Part shown: in pieces, positions 1 to 9,622 of the stretch
How positions within the stretch are numbered: position 1 is the first letter of the stretch
How the letters are laid out: the number at the start of each line of letters is the position of its first letter
Assembly: GCA_007679095.1 (NCBI GenBank)
Contig: VEFU01000040.1
Coordinates: forward strand, 1-41,221
Origin: Paenibacillus bovis
GTDB lineage: Bacteria > Bacillota > Bacilli > Bacillales > Bacillaceae_C
DNA length: 41,221 nucleotides
Direction of reading: 5' to 3'
The notes under the pieces: generated by a model
What the model was told of the DNA's origin: nothing
The model's database searches: none
Seen by the model: the letters and a program-made list of their open reading frames with translations, nothing else
Translations under genes and position numbers: made by a program

Positions 1-71
1 CGGTATTTACTTTTTTGGCTCTAAACAGAAGATATAATAAAACTGAAAATTACGACATTATTTTTGCAACA
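1..71. other. Unidentified sequence replacing the 3' end of cls
   Basis: The cardiolipin synthase frame stops at 72-74, and nothing from 71 down to 1 translates into the missing C-terminal half in any frame I tried by eye. The junction lies next to the short palindrome ACACTAGTGT (70-79). The stretch could be the end of an insertion sequence or a recombination scar. It is too short to assign. Confidence 0.3.
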
Positions 72-1094
72 CTAGTGTGTTTGTATATAAATATATTTCT
101 TAGCTGAGGAAATAATTTTTAACATGCCATATTTTATTTGTTGCCATTCTGAATCTGGACCACTAGAAACAATTTGGATGTCTGTTTCACCTAACACTTC
201 AAGCTTTGGAAACAGTCTTTCTGCATAGCTAATTTTATGGGTAGAAGCTTGATTCCAATCGAGGATAAAACGAGTTTGCAGGGCATAGACTGCATTACCA
301 CAAATTTTTAAGTGCGTATCGCGCCAATAGCCAAATTTTTTATTTAAGCCTAAATATTCATCCCCAATATTAAAGCCACCTACATAGCCAATTGCTCCAT
401 CAATGACAACAATTTTGCGGTGATTACGATAATTTACTTGTAAGTTAAGATGAGGAAGGATGGCAGGAAAAAATGCACTCGCATGGCCACCTACTTCAAT
501 CAATGGCTTAAAAAAATTGCGTCCTAACCTTCTTGATCCCATTGCATCAAAAAGGACGCGTACCTCGACACCTTCTTTTGCTTTCTCAATGAGTACCTCT
601 AACAATTTCTTACCAAGTTCATCATTACGGATAATATAATACTCTACATGAACATGATCTTTCGCAGACTTAATATCTTCTATTAATGTTTGAAATTTAT
701 CATTTCCATCAGTAAATATTTCGACATGGTTATCTTGGGTAAAAACTGCTCGGTCATGGAATAACAGCATATAAATTAAATCTTTATACTGAGCCGTTTT
801 ATTATCTTTGAAAGGAAATTCCCCTTTTTCCAATAATTCAATTTGATATTTTGTAATATCCATAATTCCGATTTTATTCGTATCTTTCCACTCAAAAATC
901 TTTTTTCGACTCAAATTTTGACCGAATATTAAATATAAAATAAATCCTACAACAGGAATAAAGAATAGAACTAATAACCAAGCCCATGTTGCGCTAGCAT
1001 CACGTCTTTCTAAGAAAAGAACAAACCCAGCTAATATAATATTTAAAATTAATACAATACTGACTAAAATAGCTGTAATTGTCCCAAATGTCAT
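72..1094 (-). pseudogene. cls: Cardiolipin synthase, C-terminally truncated
   Basis: Cardiolipin synthases condense two phosphatidylglycerols into cardiolipin at the membrane and carry two HKD (phospholipase D) motifs. This frame has the N-terminal pair of membrane helices (about residues 5-60, PLDc_N type) and the first HKD motif (NHRKIVVIDG, about residue 228). It ends after 340 residues at KKYIYIQTH, where family members read on as IQTPYF and continue for roughly 140 residues with the second HKD motif. The start is ATG with GAGAGGG upstream. With half of the active site missing the product should be inactive, so I call it a pseudogene. It lies downstream of the ftsEX/M23 genes on the same strand, behind a terminator at 1181-1215. 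An assembly break is an alternative explanation. Confidence 0.8.
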
Positions 1095-1180
1095 ATACAG
1101 TCCCTCTCATCCAGTTACTATTTTTTCTCTGCATCTATTCTATCATACTCTATAACGTATGGTGTACTTGATGAATTTAT

Positions 1181-1215
1181 GTAAAATAAAACAGCCGCAT
1201 CAAATTAGATGCGAC
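1181..1215 (-). terminator. Rho-independent terminator after the M23 peptidase gene
   Basis: Read on the minus strand, GTCGCATC (1215-1208) pairs with GATGCGGC (1201-1194) with one G-U pair, and is followed by TGTTTTATTTTAC. It lies just past the stop codon of the M23 gene. Confidence 0.75.
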
Positions 1216-1226
1216 TTTACGTTTAA

Positions 1227-2612
1227 TTAAAAGTTAATATATTTTCTTGGATTTACTGCATTAGACTTCGCGCCATTCCATTCGCCTTCATGAAGTTCAA
1301 AATGCAAATGCTGTCCATATGACTGACCTGTATTACCCATATATCCAATATGTTGACCTTTGCTTACCATTTGTCCGACAACCACTTTCGGTGTTTCGCG
1401 CATATGAGCATATACGGTCATAAATGTTTTTCCATCCAAATAATGGGAGATATATACTACATTCCCATAACTATTAGACCAACCCGCTCGAGTAACAATT
1501 CCACCTGCTGCAGCAACAATAGGAACTGTACCACCTTTTGCAATATCGATTCCGTAATGGAATGCACCCCAACGATGATCAAATTCAGAAGAGACATATC
1601 CTTGCGCTGGTCTCATAAACAATCCGGATGATACAGGTGGTGTAGTGACGACTTCTTCGTTTGATTCTTCATTACCATTACTTGTATCAGGAGTCTTTCC
1701 AGCAGCTTCTTCCTGTACTTTTCTTTCCGCTTCTTCTTTTGCTTTTCTCTCTGCTTCTTCTTTTGCTTTTCTTTCTGCTTCTTCTTTTGCTTTCCTAGCA
1801 GCTTCTTCCGCTTTCCGTTTTTCTTCTGCAATTCTTTCTTTCTCTAGTTGAATCAACTTTTGAATGGCAGCTTCTTGTTGCTTTAATAATTCTGCTTCTT
1901 CTTCCATTGACATTTTTTCATGTTCAATATGTTGTTTTTGTGCTTCAAGTTGTTCGAGAAGTTCTTGCTTTTTCTTATTCTGTTTCTCTAAATCTGCTTT
2001 AAGAGACTCTAACTCTTTTAACATATCATTTAAGCTAGCAAGATCTTTTTCTACTTGTTCTTTATTTGCTTCTAGTTTTTCTTTATCCGCTTTTTGCTCT
2101 TCAATGATTTTTTTATCTGCTTCTACTAAAACTGTCACAGCTGATAAGCGATCAATAAAATCACCAAAGCTCTCAGCACCTAGTAGGACGTCAAGATAAT
2201 TAACAGATCCACCATTTTGCTGGATATTTCTTGCTCTTTCTTGAAGCAATTTGTTGCGCTTTTCTAAACGTTCCTCTAGTGCAGTTATTTCACTTTTAAG
2301 TCTTTCTATTTCTGCCTTCGTATCTTCAATTTCTTTTTGCTTGTCCGATATTTTTTTATCTGTAGTAGCCATCTCTGCCTCTAGTTGTTGAATTTCTACT
2401 TCTACAGCAGTTTGTTGACCAGTTATTTCGTTTATTTCATGATCTTTATCTTTAATAGATTCTTCTAAGTCTGATCTTTCGTTCTTAATATGTGATTTGT
2501 TTTTTTCCAAATCCGTTAATGATTCTGCGTACACAAAGCCATTAGGAGAAAAAACAAATGAAACACCTAGTATAACCGCTACTGTCAATGAGAATAATGA
2601 ACTTCTTTTCAA
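1227..2612 (-). CDS. FtsEX-linked coiled-coil M23 metallopeptidase (EnvC/CwlO-like murein hydrolase)
   Basis: This is a secreted 461-aa protein: signal peptide (residues 1-29, cleavage near VYAES), then long coiled coils (about 30-240), a charged low-complexity linker made of repeated EEAERKAK units (about 255-300), and a C-terminal LytM/M23 domain (about 330-455). The zinc-ligand motifs are intact: HYGID (His352, Asp356) and HLHFE (His435, His437). It may therefore be an active endopeptidase, unlike E. coli EnvC, whose LytM domain is degenerate. It lies directly downstream of ftsE-ftsX, so FtsEX probably controls its activity across the membrane through the coiled coil, as known for EnvC, PcsB and CwlO. 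The start is TTG (2612) with AAGGGG upstream. The 160-bp gap to ftsX contains a GC-rich hairpin. Confidence 0.88.
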   Translation of the reverse strand: MKRSSLFSLTVAVILGVSFVFSPNGFVYAESLTDLEKNKSHIKNERSDLEESIKDKDHEINEITGQQTAVEVEIQQLEAEMATTDKKISDKQKEIEDTKAEIERLKSEITALEERLEKRNKLLQERARNIQQNGGSVNYLDVLLGAESFGDFIDRLSAVTVLVEADKKIIEEQKADKEKLEANKEQVEKDLASLNDMLKELESLKADLEKQNKKKQELLEQLEAQKQHIEHEKMSMEEEAELLKQQEAAIQKLIQLEKERIAEEKRKAEEAARKAKEEAERKAKEEAERKAKEEAERKVQEEAAGKTPDTSNGNEESNEEVVTTPPVSSGLFMRPAQGYVSSEFDHRWGAFHYGIDIAKGGTVPIVAAAGGIVTRAGWSNSYGNVVYISHYLDGKTFMTVYAHMRETPKVVVGQMVSKGQHIGYMGNTGQSYGQHLHFELHEGEWNGAKSNAVNPRKYINF

Positions 2613-2701
2613 CTCACTTTTTCCCCTTTCACCCTTTTGTCTAATCTACTCTATTAATTATGTAAAGCTAATAATCTTTGGACTTCGTGAAAACTATTGA
2701 A

Positions 2702-2733
2702 GGAGAGAGGGAGGTGCACCCCCTCCGTCCTCC
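2702..2733 (-). other. GC-rich hairpin between ftsX and the M23 gene
   Basis: On the minus strand GGAGG-ACGGAGG pairs with CCTCC-CTCTCTCC around a loop containing GGTGCA. No clear U-tract follows, so it may be a weak terminator/attenuator or an mRNA-stability stem setting the ratio of FtsX to the peptidase. Confidence 0.4.
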
Positions 2734-2774
2734 AACAAAAATTAAAATAAGAGTATTCTTCACAAAGGTAGTTC

Positions 2775-3662
2775 TTATACTTTCAAGAAACGGCGGACCG
2801 ACATAAAACTACCCCATCCACCAATTATTACTCCAACTAATACGAGAAGTAGACTGATTTGATATACGAATGGACTAAATTCTAATGGTTGTACTAATTG
2901 TTGAGGTATACGAGTAACTAAGAAATCGTAGGCATAATAATATCCTGTTGCAACTGCAGCAATTGGGATAAGAGAGCCAAGGATCCCGAGCCATATTCCT
3001 TCCAATAAGAATGGCCAACGTATAAACCAATTTGTAGCTCCGACCAGTTTCATAATTTCAATTTCACGTCGTCTTGCGAAGATAGTTATTTTGATTGTAT
3101 TTGAAATGAGGAACATTGCGGTAAAAACAAGGCCAGCAATTAAAAATATACCGACATTCCTGCTTGTCTTTAATACATTAAATAATCTTTCTACTTTTGC
3201 TTCACCGTATTCTGCAGCATAAACATTATCTAATTTACGAATTTGTTTTGCTATCACAGCTGTATCTGTTGGTGATTTTGCTTTGACTATAAATACATTT
3301 CTTAATGGATTTTCTTGGCCTTCAAACAAGGACCAGGAATCTCCCATCGTGTCTATTAAGTGATCTAATTCTTTATCTTTAGAGGAATACTCAATCGAAT
3401 CTATTAAATCAATTTTCTCTATTTGCTTTCTTAACTCCGCTTCCTCTTCTTCTGTTGCAGTTAATTCTACATGTGTTCTTATTTCCACATCATTTTCCAA
3501 ATCAGAAGCAAATTTGTTCATGTTCATCATAATGACTAGAAATACTCCTACTAATAGAAGTGTGACTGTTACTGCACTTACAGAAGCAAAAGTCATCCAA
3601 GTATTTCTTTTAAGACTTTTGAAGCTTACTTTTAGATGGCGCCGGAATGTCCTAGCCTTCAT
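2775..3662 (-). CDS. ftsX: Cell division ABC transporter permease-like protein FtsX
   Basis: FtsX is the membrane half of FtsEX, which converts ATP hydrolysis by FtsE into activation of peptidoglycan hydrolases outside the cell (in B. subtilis it is also needed for timely sporulation entry). The 295-aa protein has an N-terminal cytoplasmic stretch (MKARTFRRHLKVSFKSLKRN), TM1 (about 27-50), a large extracellular loop (about 51-170), and three C-terminal TM segments with the FtsX core (about 175-290). The frame is open upstream to 3689, but I chose ATG 3662 because GGGGTGA lies about 9 nt before it and the family normally starts at this MKxRxxRRH-like segment. It then overlaps the end of ftsE by 11 nt, indicating translational coupling. 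Confidence 0.93.
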   Translation of the reverse strand: MKARTFRRHLKVSFKSLKRNTWMTFASVSAVTVTLLLVGVFLVIMMNMNKFASDLENDVEIRTHVELTATEEEEAELRKQIEKIDLIDSIEYSSKDKELDHLIDTMGDSWSLFEGQENPLRNVFIVKAKSPTDTAVIAKQIRKLDNVYAAEYGEAKVERLFNVLKTSRNVGIFLIAGLVFTAMFLISNTIKITIFARRREIEIMKLVGATNWFIRWPFLLEGIWLGILGSLIPIAAVATGYYYAYDFLVTRIPQQLVQPLEFSPFVYQISLLLVLVGVIIGGWGSFMSVRRFLKV

Positions 3663-4338
3663 AGCCGTAATCACCCCGCTGCTCATCACGTACTATTCTA
3701 CCACTTTCGATTGCGACAACACGGTGCTTAATCGTATTAACGATTTCTTTATTATGTGTTGCCATGACAATTGTTGTACCCTTTAAGTTAATTTCCTCTA
3801 GCAAATGCATAATCTCCCATGATGTATCAGGATCTAAATTACCTGTTGGTTCATCTGCAATAATTAACTTTGGTTTATTTACGATGGAACGAGCAATGGA
3901 TACCCGTTGCTGTTCACCACCGGATAATTCGCTAGGTAGCATTCTTACTTTATGCTTTAATCCCACTAAAGCAAGAACATCCATAACTCTTCTTTTTATA
4001 TCTTTTGGTCTTTGCTCTATAACCTCAAGTGCAAACGCAACATTTTCAAATACAGTTAATGTTGGCAATAACTTAAAGTCTTGAAAGACAACTCCGATAT
4101 TTCGGCGAAAGAAAGGCACCTCTCTATTTTTCAGCTTAGATAAATTCACACCATTTACCAAAACAGTACCAGATGATGCCTTCTCTTCTCGGTACATCAT
4201 TTTGATGAAGGTAGATTTACCTGCACCACTAGGCCCTACGACATAAATAAATTCACCTTGTTTAATATGAATGTTCAATCCGTTAGCGGCCGTTATTCCA
4301 TTTGGGTACTTTTTATATACATCTTGCATTTCAATCAT
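3652..4338 (-). CDS. ftsE: Cell division ATP-binding protein FtsE
   Basis: This is the cytoplasmic ATPase of the FtsEX complex, 228 aa. Walker A is GPSGAGKS (35-42), the Q-loop lies in VVFQDF (about 84-88), the ABC signature is LSGGEQQR (138-145), Walker B is LIIADE (158-163), and the switch His lies in MATHN (about 195). Length and motif spacing match the family. The ATG start has GGGTGA just upstream. It is the first gene of an ftsE-ftsX-M23 unit, and a sigma-A-like promoter sits about 160 nt upstream at 4500-4527, leaving an unusually long leader with two inverted repeats. Confidence 0.96.
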   Translation of the reverse strand: MIEMQDVYKKYPNGITAANGLNIHIKQGEFIYVVGPSGAGKSTFIKMMYREEKASSGTVLVNGVNLSKLKNREVPFFRRNIGVVFQDFKLLPTLTVFENVAFALEVIEQRPKDIKRRVMDVLALVGLKHKVRMLPSELSGGEQQRVSIARSIVNKPKLIIADEPTGNLDPDTSWEIMHLLEEINLKGTTIVMATHNKEIVNTIKHRVVAIESGRIVRDEQRGDYGYEG

Positions 4339-4499
4339 GTAATCACCCGGTCCCTAAGAATTGGCACCATACTAGTAAATGCTACCCATGATTTGACATA
4401 TGAGTAGCAAAATAGAATGATGCAAACTGTTTTTTCTTCCGTAAAGTCGAAAAAAACTGCTGTTTTACGTCGCTTGTTGCCGAAAGATAATCCTTATTT
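4339..4499 (-). other. Long leader of the ftsEX unit with two inverted repeats
   Basis: There is no ORF here. Two potential stems are visible: GCTAC (4381-4385) with GTAGC (4404-4408), and CGTAAA (4440-4445) with TTTACG (4464-4469). I cannot match it to any known riboswitch or T-box. It may be an untranslated regulatory leader. Confidence 0.35.
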
Positions 4500-4527
4500 A
4501 TTATAACATTTGCAGGGGATATGTTAA
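4500..4527 (-). promoter_or_regulatory. Sigma-A-like promoter for ftsE
   Basis: On the minus strand TTAACA (4527-4522), a 16-bp spacer, and TATAAT (4505-4500). The -10 is perfect and the -35 has one mismatch. Confidence 0.55.
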
Positions 4528-4743
4528 GGGATTTTTATATTACAGTTTCATTTCAATTCCATGTAAATTTTTGTTGTATTAGCAAATTTATGTAACCTTT
4601 AAAAAAAAGAGGTTAGAACAACATAGTTTTTCAACTATTTATTTCTTCTCAACTCTAGCTGATATACTAAAAAAATGTTGATGGACAGAGCATTTCGGGG
4701 CTAATAGATCAGTGGAAATAGCTAAATAGAAATGTTCTTATAT

Positions 4744-4787
4744 ATAAAAAACCAAACTATATTGAAAACTTTTCAAATAGTTTGGTT
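4744..4787 (-). terminator. Rho-independent terminator after cccB
   Basis: Stem AACCAAACTAT/ATAGTTTGGTT (4750-4760 with 4777-4787), with an inner palindrome TTGAAAA/TTTTCAA, followed on the minus strand by TTTTTATATA. The stem sequence recurs at 15433 and 40959. Positions 4528-4743 hold nothing else I can recognise. Confidence 0.85.
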
Positions 4788-4804
4788 ATTCATTCTCATG
4801 ACTA

Positions 4805-5110
4805 TTATTTTTTCTCTGCTAACCATGCAGCTACTTTTTCTGCATCTTCGCCTTTAATGATGTTCGCACCCATTCCTGGGCGTCCTTCTTTTATAATTTC
4901 TAAAATTTCTTCTTTATTATATTTAGCACCTATTTTAGTTAAATCTGGGCCAAGTCCATCTCTTCCTTGTAGATTTTCACCATGACAGCCAATACAGCTC
5001 CTGTCCACTATTGCTTCAGGGCTTGAATCTTTATTACCACCATCTCCACATGCAGCTAAAACAATAATAAATGTAATACCGACTAACCATAATACAAGTT
5101 TCTTATTCAC
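4805..5110 (-). CDS. cccB: Cytochrome c-551, membrane-anchored lipoprotein
   Basis: This is a small c-type cytochrome of the respiratory chain, anchored on the outer face of the membrane. The 101-aa precursor has a lipoprotein signal peptide with lipobox LAAC (Cys about 21), a short Gly/Ser-containing linker, and a class I cytochrome c fold with the haem attachment motif CIGCH (about 40-44). A methionine in the GRPGMG segment (about 80) is the likely sixth ligand. Its position between prfB and ftsE is the B. subtilis arrangement. ATG start with GAGGGGG upstream, and its own terminator follows at 4744-4787. Confidence 0.92.
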   Translation of the reverse strand: MNKKLVLWLVGITFIIVLAACGDGGNKDSSPEAIVDRSCIGCHGENLQGRDGLGPDLTKIGAKYNKEEILEIIKEGRPGMGANIIKGEDAEKVAAWLAEKK

Positions 5111-5209
5111 TCATATACCCCCTCGTATTTAATCTACTTATCTGTAGTATACCAATTAATATTGCCGAATAGTCTATTTTCCAACTTGTGTTTTTAGCAA
5201 TTTGGTGAA

Positions 5210-5254
5210 AAGAACATACAAATAGCCCAAGTAATCATCTGATCACTTGGGCTA
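5210..5254 (-). terminator. Terminator after prfB
   Basis: The 10-bp stem TAGCCCAAGT/ACTTGGGCTA (5223-5232 with 5245-5254) is followed on the minus strand by TTTGTATGTTCTTTT, immediately downstream of the prfB stop. Confidence 0.7.
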
Positions 5255-5260
5255 ATCTTC

Positions 5261-6359
5261 TTATATACGTGAACGTAAATAAGCATTTATAAATACATCA
5301 ATATCTCCATCTGTTACAGCATGAACGTTTCCAACTTCTGTATTCGTACGATGGTCTTTAACCATTGAATAAGGGTGGAAAACATAGGAACGAATTTGGC
5401 TACCCCAGCCAATTTCTTTTTGCTCGCCACGTATCTCAGCGAGTTCCTTTTCCTTTTGTTCAATTTCTCTTTGATAAAGTTTTGCCTTTAACATATTCAT
5501 CGCTTGTTCACGGTTCTTGATTTGTGATCTCTCATTTTGGCAGGTCACAACGGTTCCAGTTGGAATATGGGTAATACGTACTGCTGAATCTGTTGTATTT
5601 ACGTGCTGACCACCAGCGCCACTTGAGCGGTACGTATCTACCTTCAGATCTTCTGACCGTACTTCAATCTCAATATCATCCGTGAATTCCGGCATTACTT
5701 CACAAGAAACAAATGACGTATGTCTTCTTCCGGAAGAATCGAATGGAGAGATCCGGACAAGACGGTGAACTCCTTTTTCTGCTTTTAAATAACCATAGGC
5801 ATTATGTCCCTTTATCAGGAGTGTCACACTTTTAATTCCAGCTTCTTCACCTGGAAGATAATCAAGAGTTTCCACTTTAAAGCCTTTCTTCTCTGCCCAA
5901 CGCGTGTACATCCGTAGGAGTATAGATCCCCAATCCTGTGACTCTGTACCACCAGCCCCCGGATGAAGCTCCAGTATTGCGTTGTTTTTATCATATGGCT
6001 CACTTAATAGCAGTTGTAGTTCAAAGTTCTCTATTTGTTCCATCATCTCTTCTAACTCTGAATCTAATTCAGCCAATAACTCTGGATCATTTTCTTCTTT
6101 TACGAGCTCAAGCGTTAATTCCAAGTTTTCTTGCGTATCTACTAACTCTTTATATTCATTGACGAGGTCTTTTAGGCCATTTGCTTCATTGATAATAGAT
6201 TGTGCTGCCTGTTGATCATCCCAAAATCCAGGCTCCAGCATTCTTTCATCAAGCTCCGCAATACGGGTTTCTTTCTCCTCTAAGTCAAAGAGACCCCCTA
6301 AAATCAGCCAATCGTTTCGCTGTTTTTTCTAGTTCTGATTTTATTTCAGATAATTCCAT
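5261..6359 (-). CDS. prfB: Peptide chain release factor 2 (programmed +1 frameshift)
   Basis: RF2 recognises UGA and UAA and triggers peptidyl-tRNA hydrolysis on the ribosome. The gene starts at ATG 6359 (GAGGTG about 8 nt upstream), reads 24 codons ending ADFRGSL, and meets an in-frame UGA at 6287-6285. The frame resumes +1 as [15 protein letters not shown] and runs to 5261, about 365 aa in all, the normal length. Visible motifs are the GGQ loop (GAGGQHVN), the SPF anticodon-like tripeptide in RISPFDSS, and the helical N-terminal domain. A start at 6241 would lack the N-terminal domain and is not the real start. The gene follows secA by about 47 nt on the same strand. Confidence 0.97.
6284..6300 (-). 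promoter_or_regulatory. RF2 autoregulatory +1 frameshift site
   Basis: The minus strand reads TTT AGG GGG TCT CTT TGA C: an internal Shine-Dalgarno-like AGGGGG three nt before the slippery CTT, then UGA followed by C. When RF2 is scarce, slow UGA decoding lets the ribosome slip +1 from CTT to TTT and continue into GAC. Confidence 0.96.
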
Positions 6360-6406
6360 CCTGTACACCTCAAAAGTAAGATTCCTACTAATTTGTAGGT
6401 TATAAT

Positions 6407-8917
6407 TTATGCCAATCTTCCATGGCAATGTTTATATTTTTTACCGCTACCGCATGGGCACGGTTCATTTCTACCAACGTTTTCTTGCTTACGAACTGGC
6501 TTTCTTTTTGCTTTTTCGCCATCCTCTTTAGGATTTACAGCTTGACCTTTTGCTACTTCTTCCCGTTGTAAGTTGTTTCGAATTTCTGCTTTCATAACAT
6601 ACTTAGCCGCATACTCTTCAATCGAAGTAACCATGTTTTCAAACATTGCAAATCCTTCTGCTTGATATTCTCTAAGCGGATCTGTTTGACCGTATGCACG
6701 TAAATGAATACCTTGACGTAATTGATCCATCGCATCAATATGGTCAATCCACTTCGAATCCACTGCACGTAACAAGATAACTTTTTCAAATTCTCGCATT
6801 TGCTCCGGAGATAATAATTCTTCTTTTTCGTTATATCTAATCATTACCTTATCGAATATTAATTCCTCAATTTCTTGTGGTTCCTTGTTTTCGATATCGG
6901 TAGGAGTAATATCACCTTCTGGTAATAGGTTAGCATTAATATAATCGATTAAACCTTGGACATTCCAAGTCTCATCTTCATCATTCACAACTGTATACGC
7001 GGATACAGAGCGCTCGACAACAGATTGAATCATTTTTTCAACTATACCACGTAAGTTCTCTGATTCCATTACTTCATTACGTTGTTGATAAATGATTTCA
7101 CGTTGCTGTCTCAATACATCATCATATTGTAAAACACGTTTACGAGAGTCAAAGTTATTACCCTCTACTTGTTTCTGAGAAGATTCAACTGCTTTCGAAA
7201 CCATCTTACTTTGAATTGGTTGGGAATCATCCATACCAAGACGAGCCATCATATTTTTCATGCTATCAGAACCGAAACGGCGCATTAAGTCATCTTCTAA
7301 TGATAAGTAGAATTGAGTTACACCCGGATCTCCTTGACGACCTGAACGACCACGAAGCTGATTGTCAATACGACGTGATTCATGTCGCTCTGTACCAATA
7401 ACAGCAAGGCCGCCTAGTTCTTTCACACCTTCACCAAGCTTGATATCTGTACCACGACCAGCCATATTGGTAGCTATCGTTACAGCTCCTTGTTGACCTG
7501 CATTTAAAATTATCTCTGCTTCACGTTCATGGTTCTTCGCATTCAAGACATTATGCTTTACACCTTTTTTTGTTAAATAATTAGAAATAATTTCTGAAGT
7601 TTCAATTGCAACTGTACCAACTAGCACCGGCTGCCCTTTTTTATGGCGCTCTGCAATATCCTCAGCAACAGCTTTAAATTTACCATCAATAGTTGCATAA
7701 ATTAAATCAGGACGATCATCCCTAATAACAGGTTTGTTTGTTGGGATTACGACAACCCTCATATTATAAATATTACGGAATTCTTCTTCTTCTGTTTTAG
7801 CTGTACCCGTCATCCCTGACAGTTTTTTATACATACGGAAGTAGTTCTGGAATGTAATGGTTGCCATTGTCATCGATTCATTTTGAATCTCCACGCCTTC
7901 TTTTGCTTCAATCGCTTGGTGTAAACCATCACTGAAACGACGTCCTTTCATTAGACGACCTGTGAACTGGTCTACAATGACAATTTCTCCATCTTGAACA
8001 ACATAATCAATATCCTTATGCATGCTAACATGTGCCTTCAACGCTTGATTTAAATGGTGATTTAACGTTACGTGAGAAATATCGAAAAGGTTGTCAATTT
8101 TAAATGCGCGTTCCGCCTTATTTATTCCTTCTTCTGTTAATTGAACACCTTTTGTTTTCTCATCATATGTGTAATCAACATCCTTCTTCAGCATGCTAAC
8201 AAAGGAGTTTGCTTGAATATATAATTGTGTTGACTTTTGCGCTTGTCCAGAAATAATTAATGGTGTTCTCGCTTCATCAATTAGAATCGAGTCGACCTCA
8301 TCAATAACGGCATAATGCAATGGTCGTTGTACACGTTGATCCGAGTAAATAACCATATTGTCACGTAAGTAGTCAAAGCCAAATTCATTATTCGTACCAT
8401 AAGTGATATCAGCAGCATATGCTTCTTTTTTCTCTTCCTTAGAAGCACCATTTGTATTTAAACCGACTGTTAAGCCAAGAAATTCATATAAAGCTCCCAT
8501 TTCCGTTGCATCACGGCTCGCTAAGTATTCGTTAACTGTAATAACATGAACACCTTTTCCCGCAAGTGCATTCAAATACACAGGCATAGTGGAAGTTAAT
8601 GTTTTACCTTCACCGGTTTTCATCTCAGCAATATTACCTTCATGAAGTGTTGCTGCACCCATAATTTGTACGGGATATGGATACATTCCTAGTACGCGGC
8701 GAGCACCTTCACGAACAACCGCAAATGCTTCTGGTAAAAGACTATCGAGCGTTTCACCATTTTGGTGTCTTTTTTTAAACTCATCTGTTTTTGCACGTAG
8801 AGCATCATCAGATAGCTTTTCCATGTCTCCAGCTAATGCTTCAACGCTATCAGCAATTTTTTCTAATTTTTTTAATTCACGTTTATTTGGATCGAAAATT
8901 TTATTTAAAAAAGCCAT
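6407..8917 (-). CDS. secA: Preprotein translocase ATPase SecA
   Basis: SecA is the ATPase motor that pushes unfolded preproteins through SecYEG. The 836-aa protein has NBD1 with Walker A TGEGKT (about residue 100), the DEVD Walker B/DEAD-type box in [15 protein letters not shown], the preprotein cross-linking domain, NBD2 (RGRSGRQGD), the helical scaffold/wing, and a C-terminal zinc-binding tail [13 protein letters not shown] that binds SecB-like partners or phospholipid. The frame is open to 8977, but ATG 8917 (MAFLNKIFD) has AAGGGGAG at the right distance and matches the usual N-terminus. It precedes prfB as in B. subtilis. Confidence 0.97.
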   Translation of the reverse strand: MAFLNKIFDPNKRELKKLEKIADSVEALAGDMEKLSDDALRAKTDEFKKRHQNGETLDSLLPEAFAVVREGARRVLGMYPYPVQIMGAATLHEGNIAEMKTGEGKTLTSTMPVYLNALAGKGVHVITVNEYLASRDATEMGALYEFLGLTVGLNTNGASKEEKKEAYAADITYGTNNEFGFDYLRDNMVIYSDQRVQRPLHYAVIDEVDSILIDEARTPLIISGQAQKSTQLYIQANSFVSMLKKDVDYTYDEKTKGVQLTEEGINKAERAFKIDNLFDISHVTLNHHLNQALKAHVSMHKDIDYVVQDGEIVIVDQFTGRLMKGRRFSDGLHQAIEAKEGVEIQNESMTMATITFQNYFRMYKKLSGMTGTAKTEEEEFRNIYNMRVVVIPTNKPVIRDDRPDLIYATIDGKFKAVAEDIAERHKKGQPVLVGTVAIETSEIISNYLTKKGVKHNVLNAKNHEREAEIILNAGQQGAVTIATNMAGRGTDIKLGEGVKELGGLAVIGTERHESRRIDNQLRGRSGRQGDPGVTQFYLSLEDDLMRRFGSDSMKNMMARLGMDDSQPIQSKMVSKAVESSQKQVEGNNFDSRKRVLQYDDVLRQQREIIYQQRNEVMESENLRGIVEKMIQSVVERSVSAYTVVNDEDETWNVQGLIDYINANLLPEGDITPTDIENKEPQEIEELIFDKVMIRYNEKEELLSPEQMREFEKVILLRAVDSKWIDHIDAMDQLRQGIHLRAYGQTDPLREYQAEGFAMFENMVTSIEEYAAKYVMKAEIRNNLQREEVAKGQAVNPKEDGEKAKRKPVRKQENVGRNEPCPCGSGKKYKHCHGRLA

Positions 8918-9088
8918 CCTACAAAACTCCCCTTTATTATAATACGGGTAAATATTCCATTGAAACATAACCTTCATAGTTGCTTTTTATCAAAATGTGT
9001 GATTACAACTACACTATCCCTTATTTATCTTATCACTAACACCTTTTGGTGACAACATTGTTAAGTTTTGCTTACTTTTATCGTGCAT

Positions 9089-9622
9089 CTATAATATAAA
9101 AGCACCGTAAAGAAGTGCTCCACCAATAACATAGGCTGGGTGGACTTTCCACTTTACAAGTAGTAGTAAACTCAAAAGTCCGATGATGATGGTATGTAGA
9201 AAACCTGCGCCCTCAATCGATAAAGAGTGTTGGAAGAAATCCCATGTCATAACGCCTAGTAAAACTGCAATAACAGGTCTTACAAGTTGCGTCATCTTCT
9301 TAACTTGTGGTGAATGCTTATATTTAAGCAGAATACTTAATAACGTAATCATTAAAATTAACGAAGGAGCGACAGTTGCAAATAAGGCGACAAATGCTCC
9401 AAGTATTCCCCCTTGTTGATATCCTATATAACCAGCCATTTTAGTTGCAATAGGTCCAGGTAAGGCATTTGCTAACGCAAGGACTTCACTAAATTCATTT
9501 ACTGTTAACCAATCATAGTGATCGACAACTTCTTTCTCGATAAGAGGAATAGAAGAAGGACCACCCCCATATCCAAGAATTCCAGGAATGAAAAAGGCTA
9601 AAAATATGTACCAATATATCAT
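9089..9622 (-). CDS. Chromate-transporter (CHR) family half protein, second of a pair
   Basis: This is a 177-aa membrane protein of the short-chain CHR family, in which the two homologous halves of ChrA are made as separate polypeptides. Visible are the conserved GYGGGPSSIPLIEKE (about 18-32) and ANALPGPIATKMAGYIG (about 52-68) blocks and about five hydrophobic segments. Its ATG follows the stop of the upstream half directly (TAG then ATG), so the two are translated in series and probably form a heterodimer. Short-chain pairs in Bacillus export chromate. Whether chromate is the natural substrate here cannot be read from sequence. Confidence 0.85.
   Translation of the reverse strand: MIYWYIFLAFFIPGILGYGGGPSSIPLIEKEVVDHYDWLTVNEFSEVLALANALPGPIATKMAGYIGYQQGGILGAFVALFATVAPSLILMITLLSILLKYKHSPQVKKMTQLVRPVIAVLLGVMTWDFFQHSLSIEGAGFLHTIIIGLLSLLLLVKWKVHPAYVIGGALLYGAFIL

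Noticed and set aside
1645-1851. Plus-strand Ser/Ala/Phe-rich ORF
   Set aside because: It is antisense to the EEAERKAK repeat linker of the M23 protein, a shadow of low-complexity coding sequence.
4339-4499. Riboswitch or T-box in the ftsE leader
   Set aside because: None of the conserved aptamer or T-box sequences is present. Only two short inverted repeats are visible.
5261-6241. RF2 starting at the internal ATG 6241 (326 aa)
   Set aside because: It would lack the N-terminal domain. The upstream frame plus the programmed frameshift site restores the normal protein.
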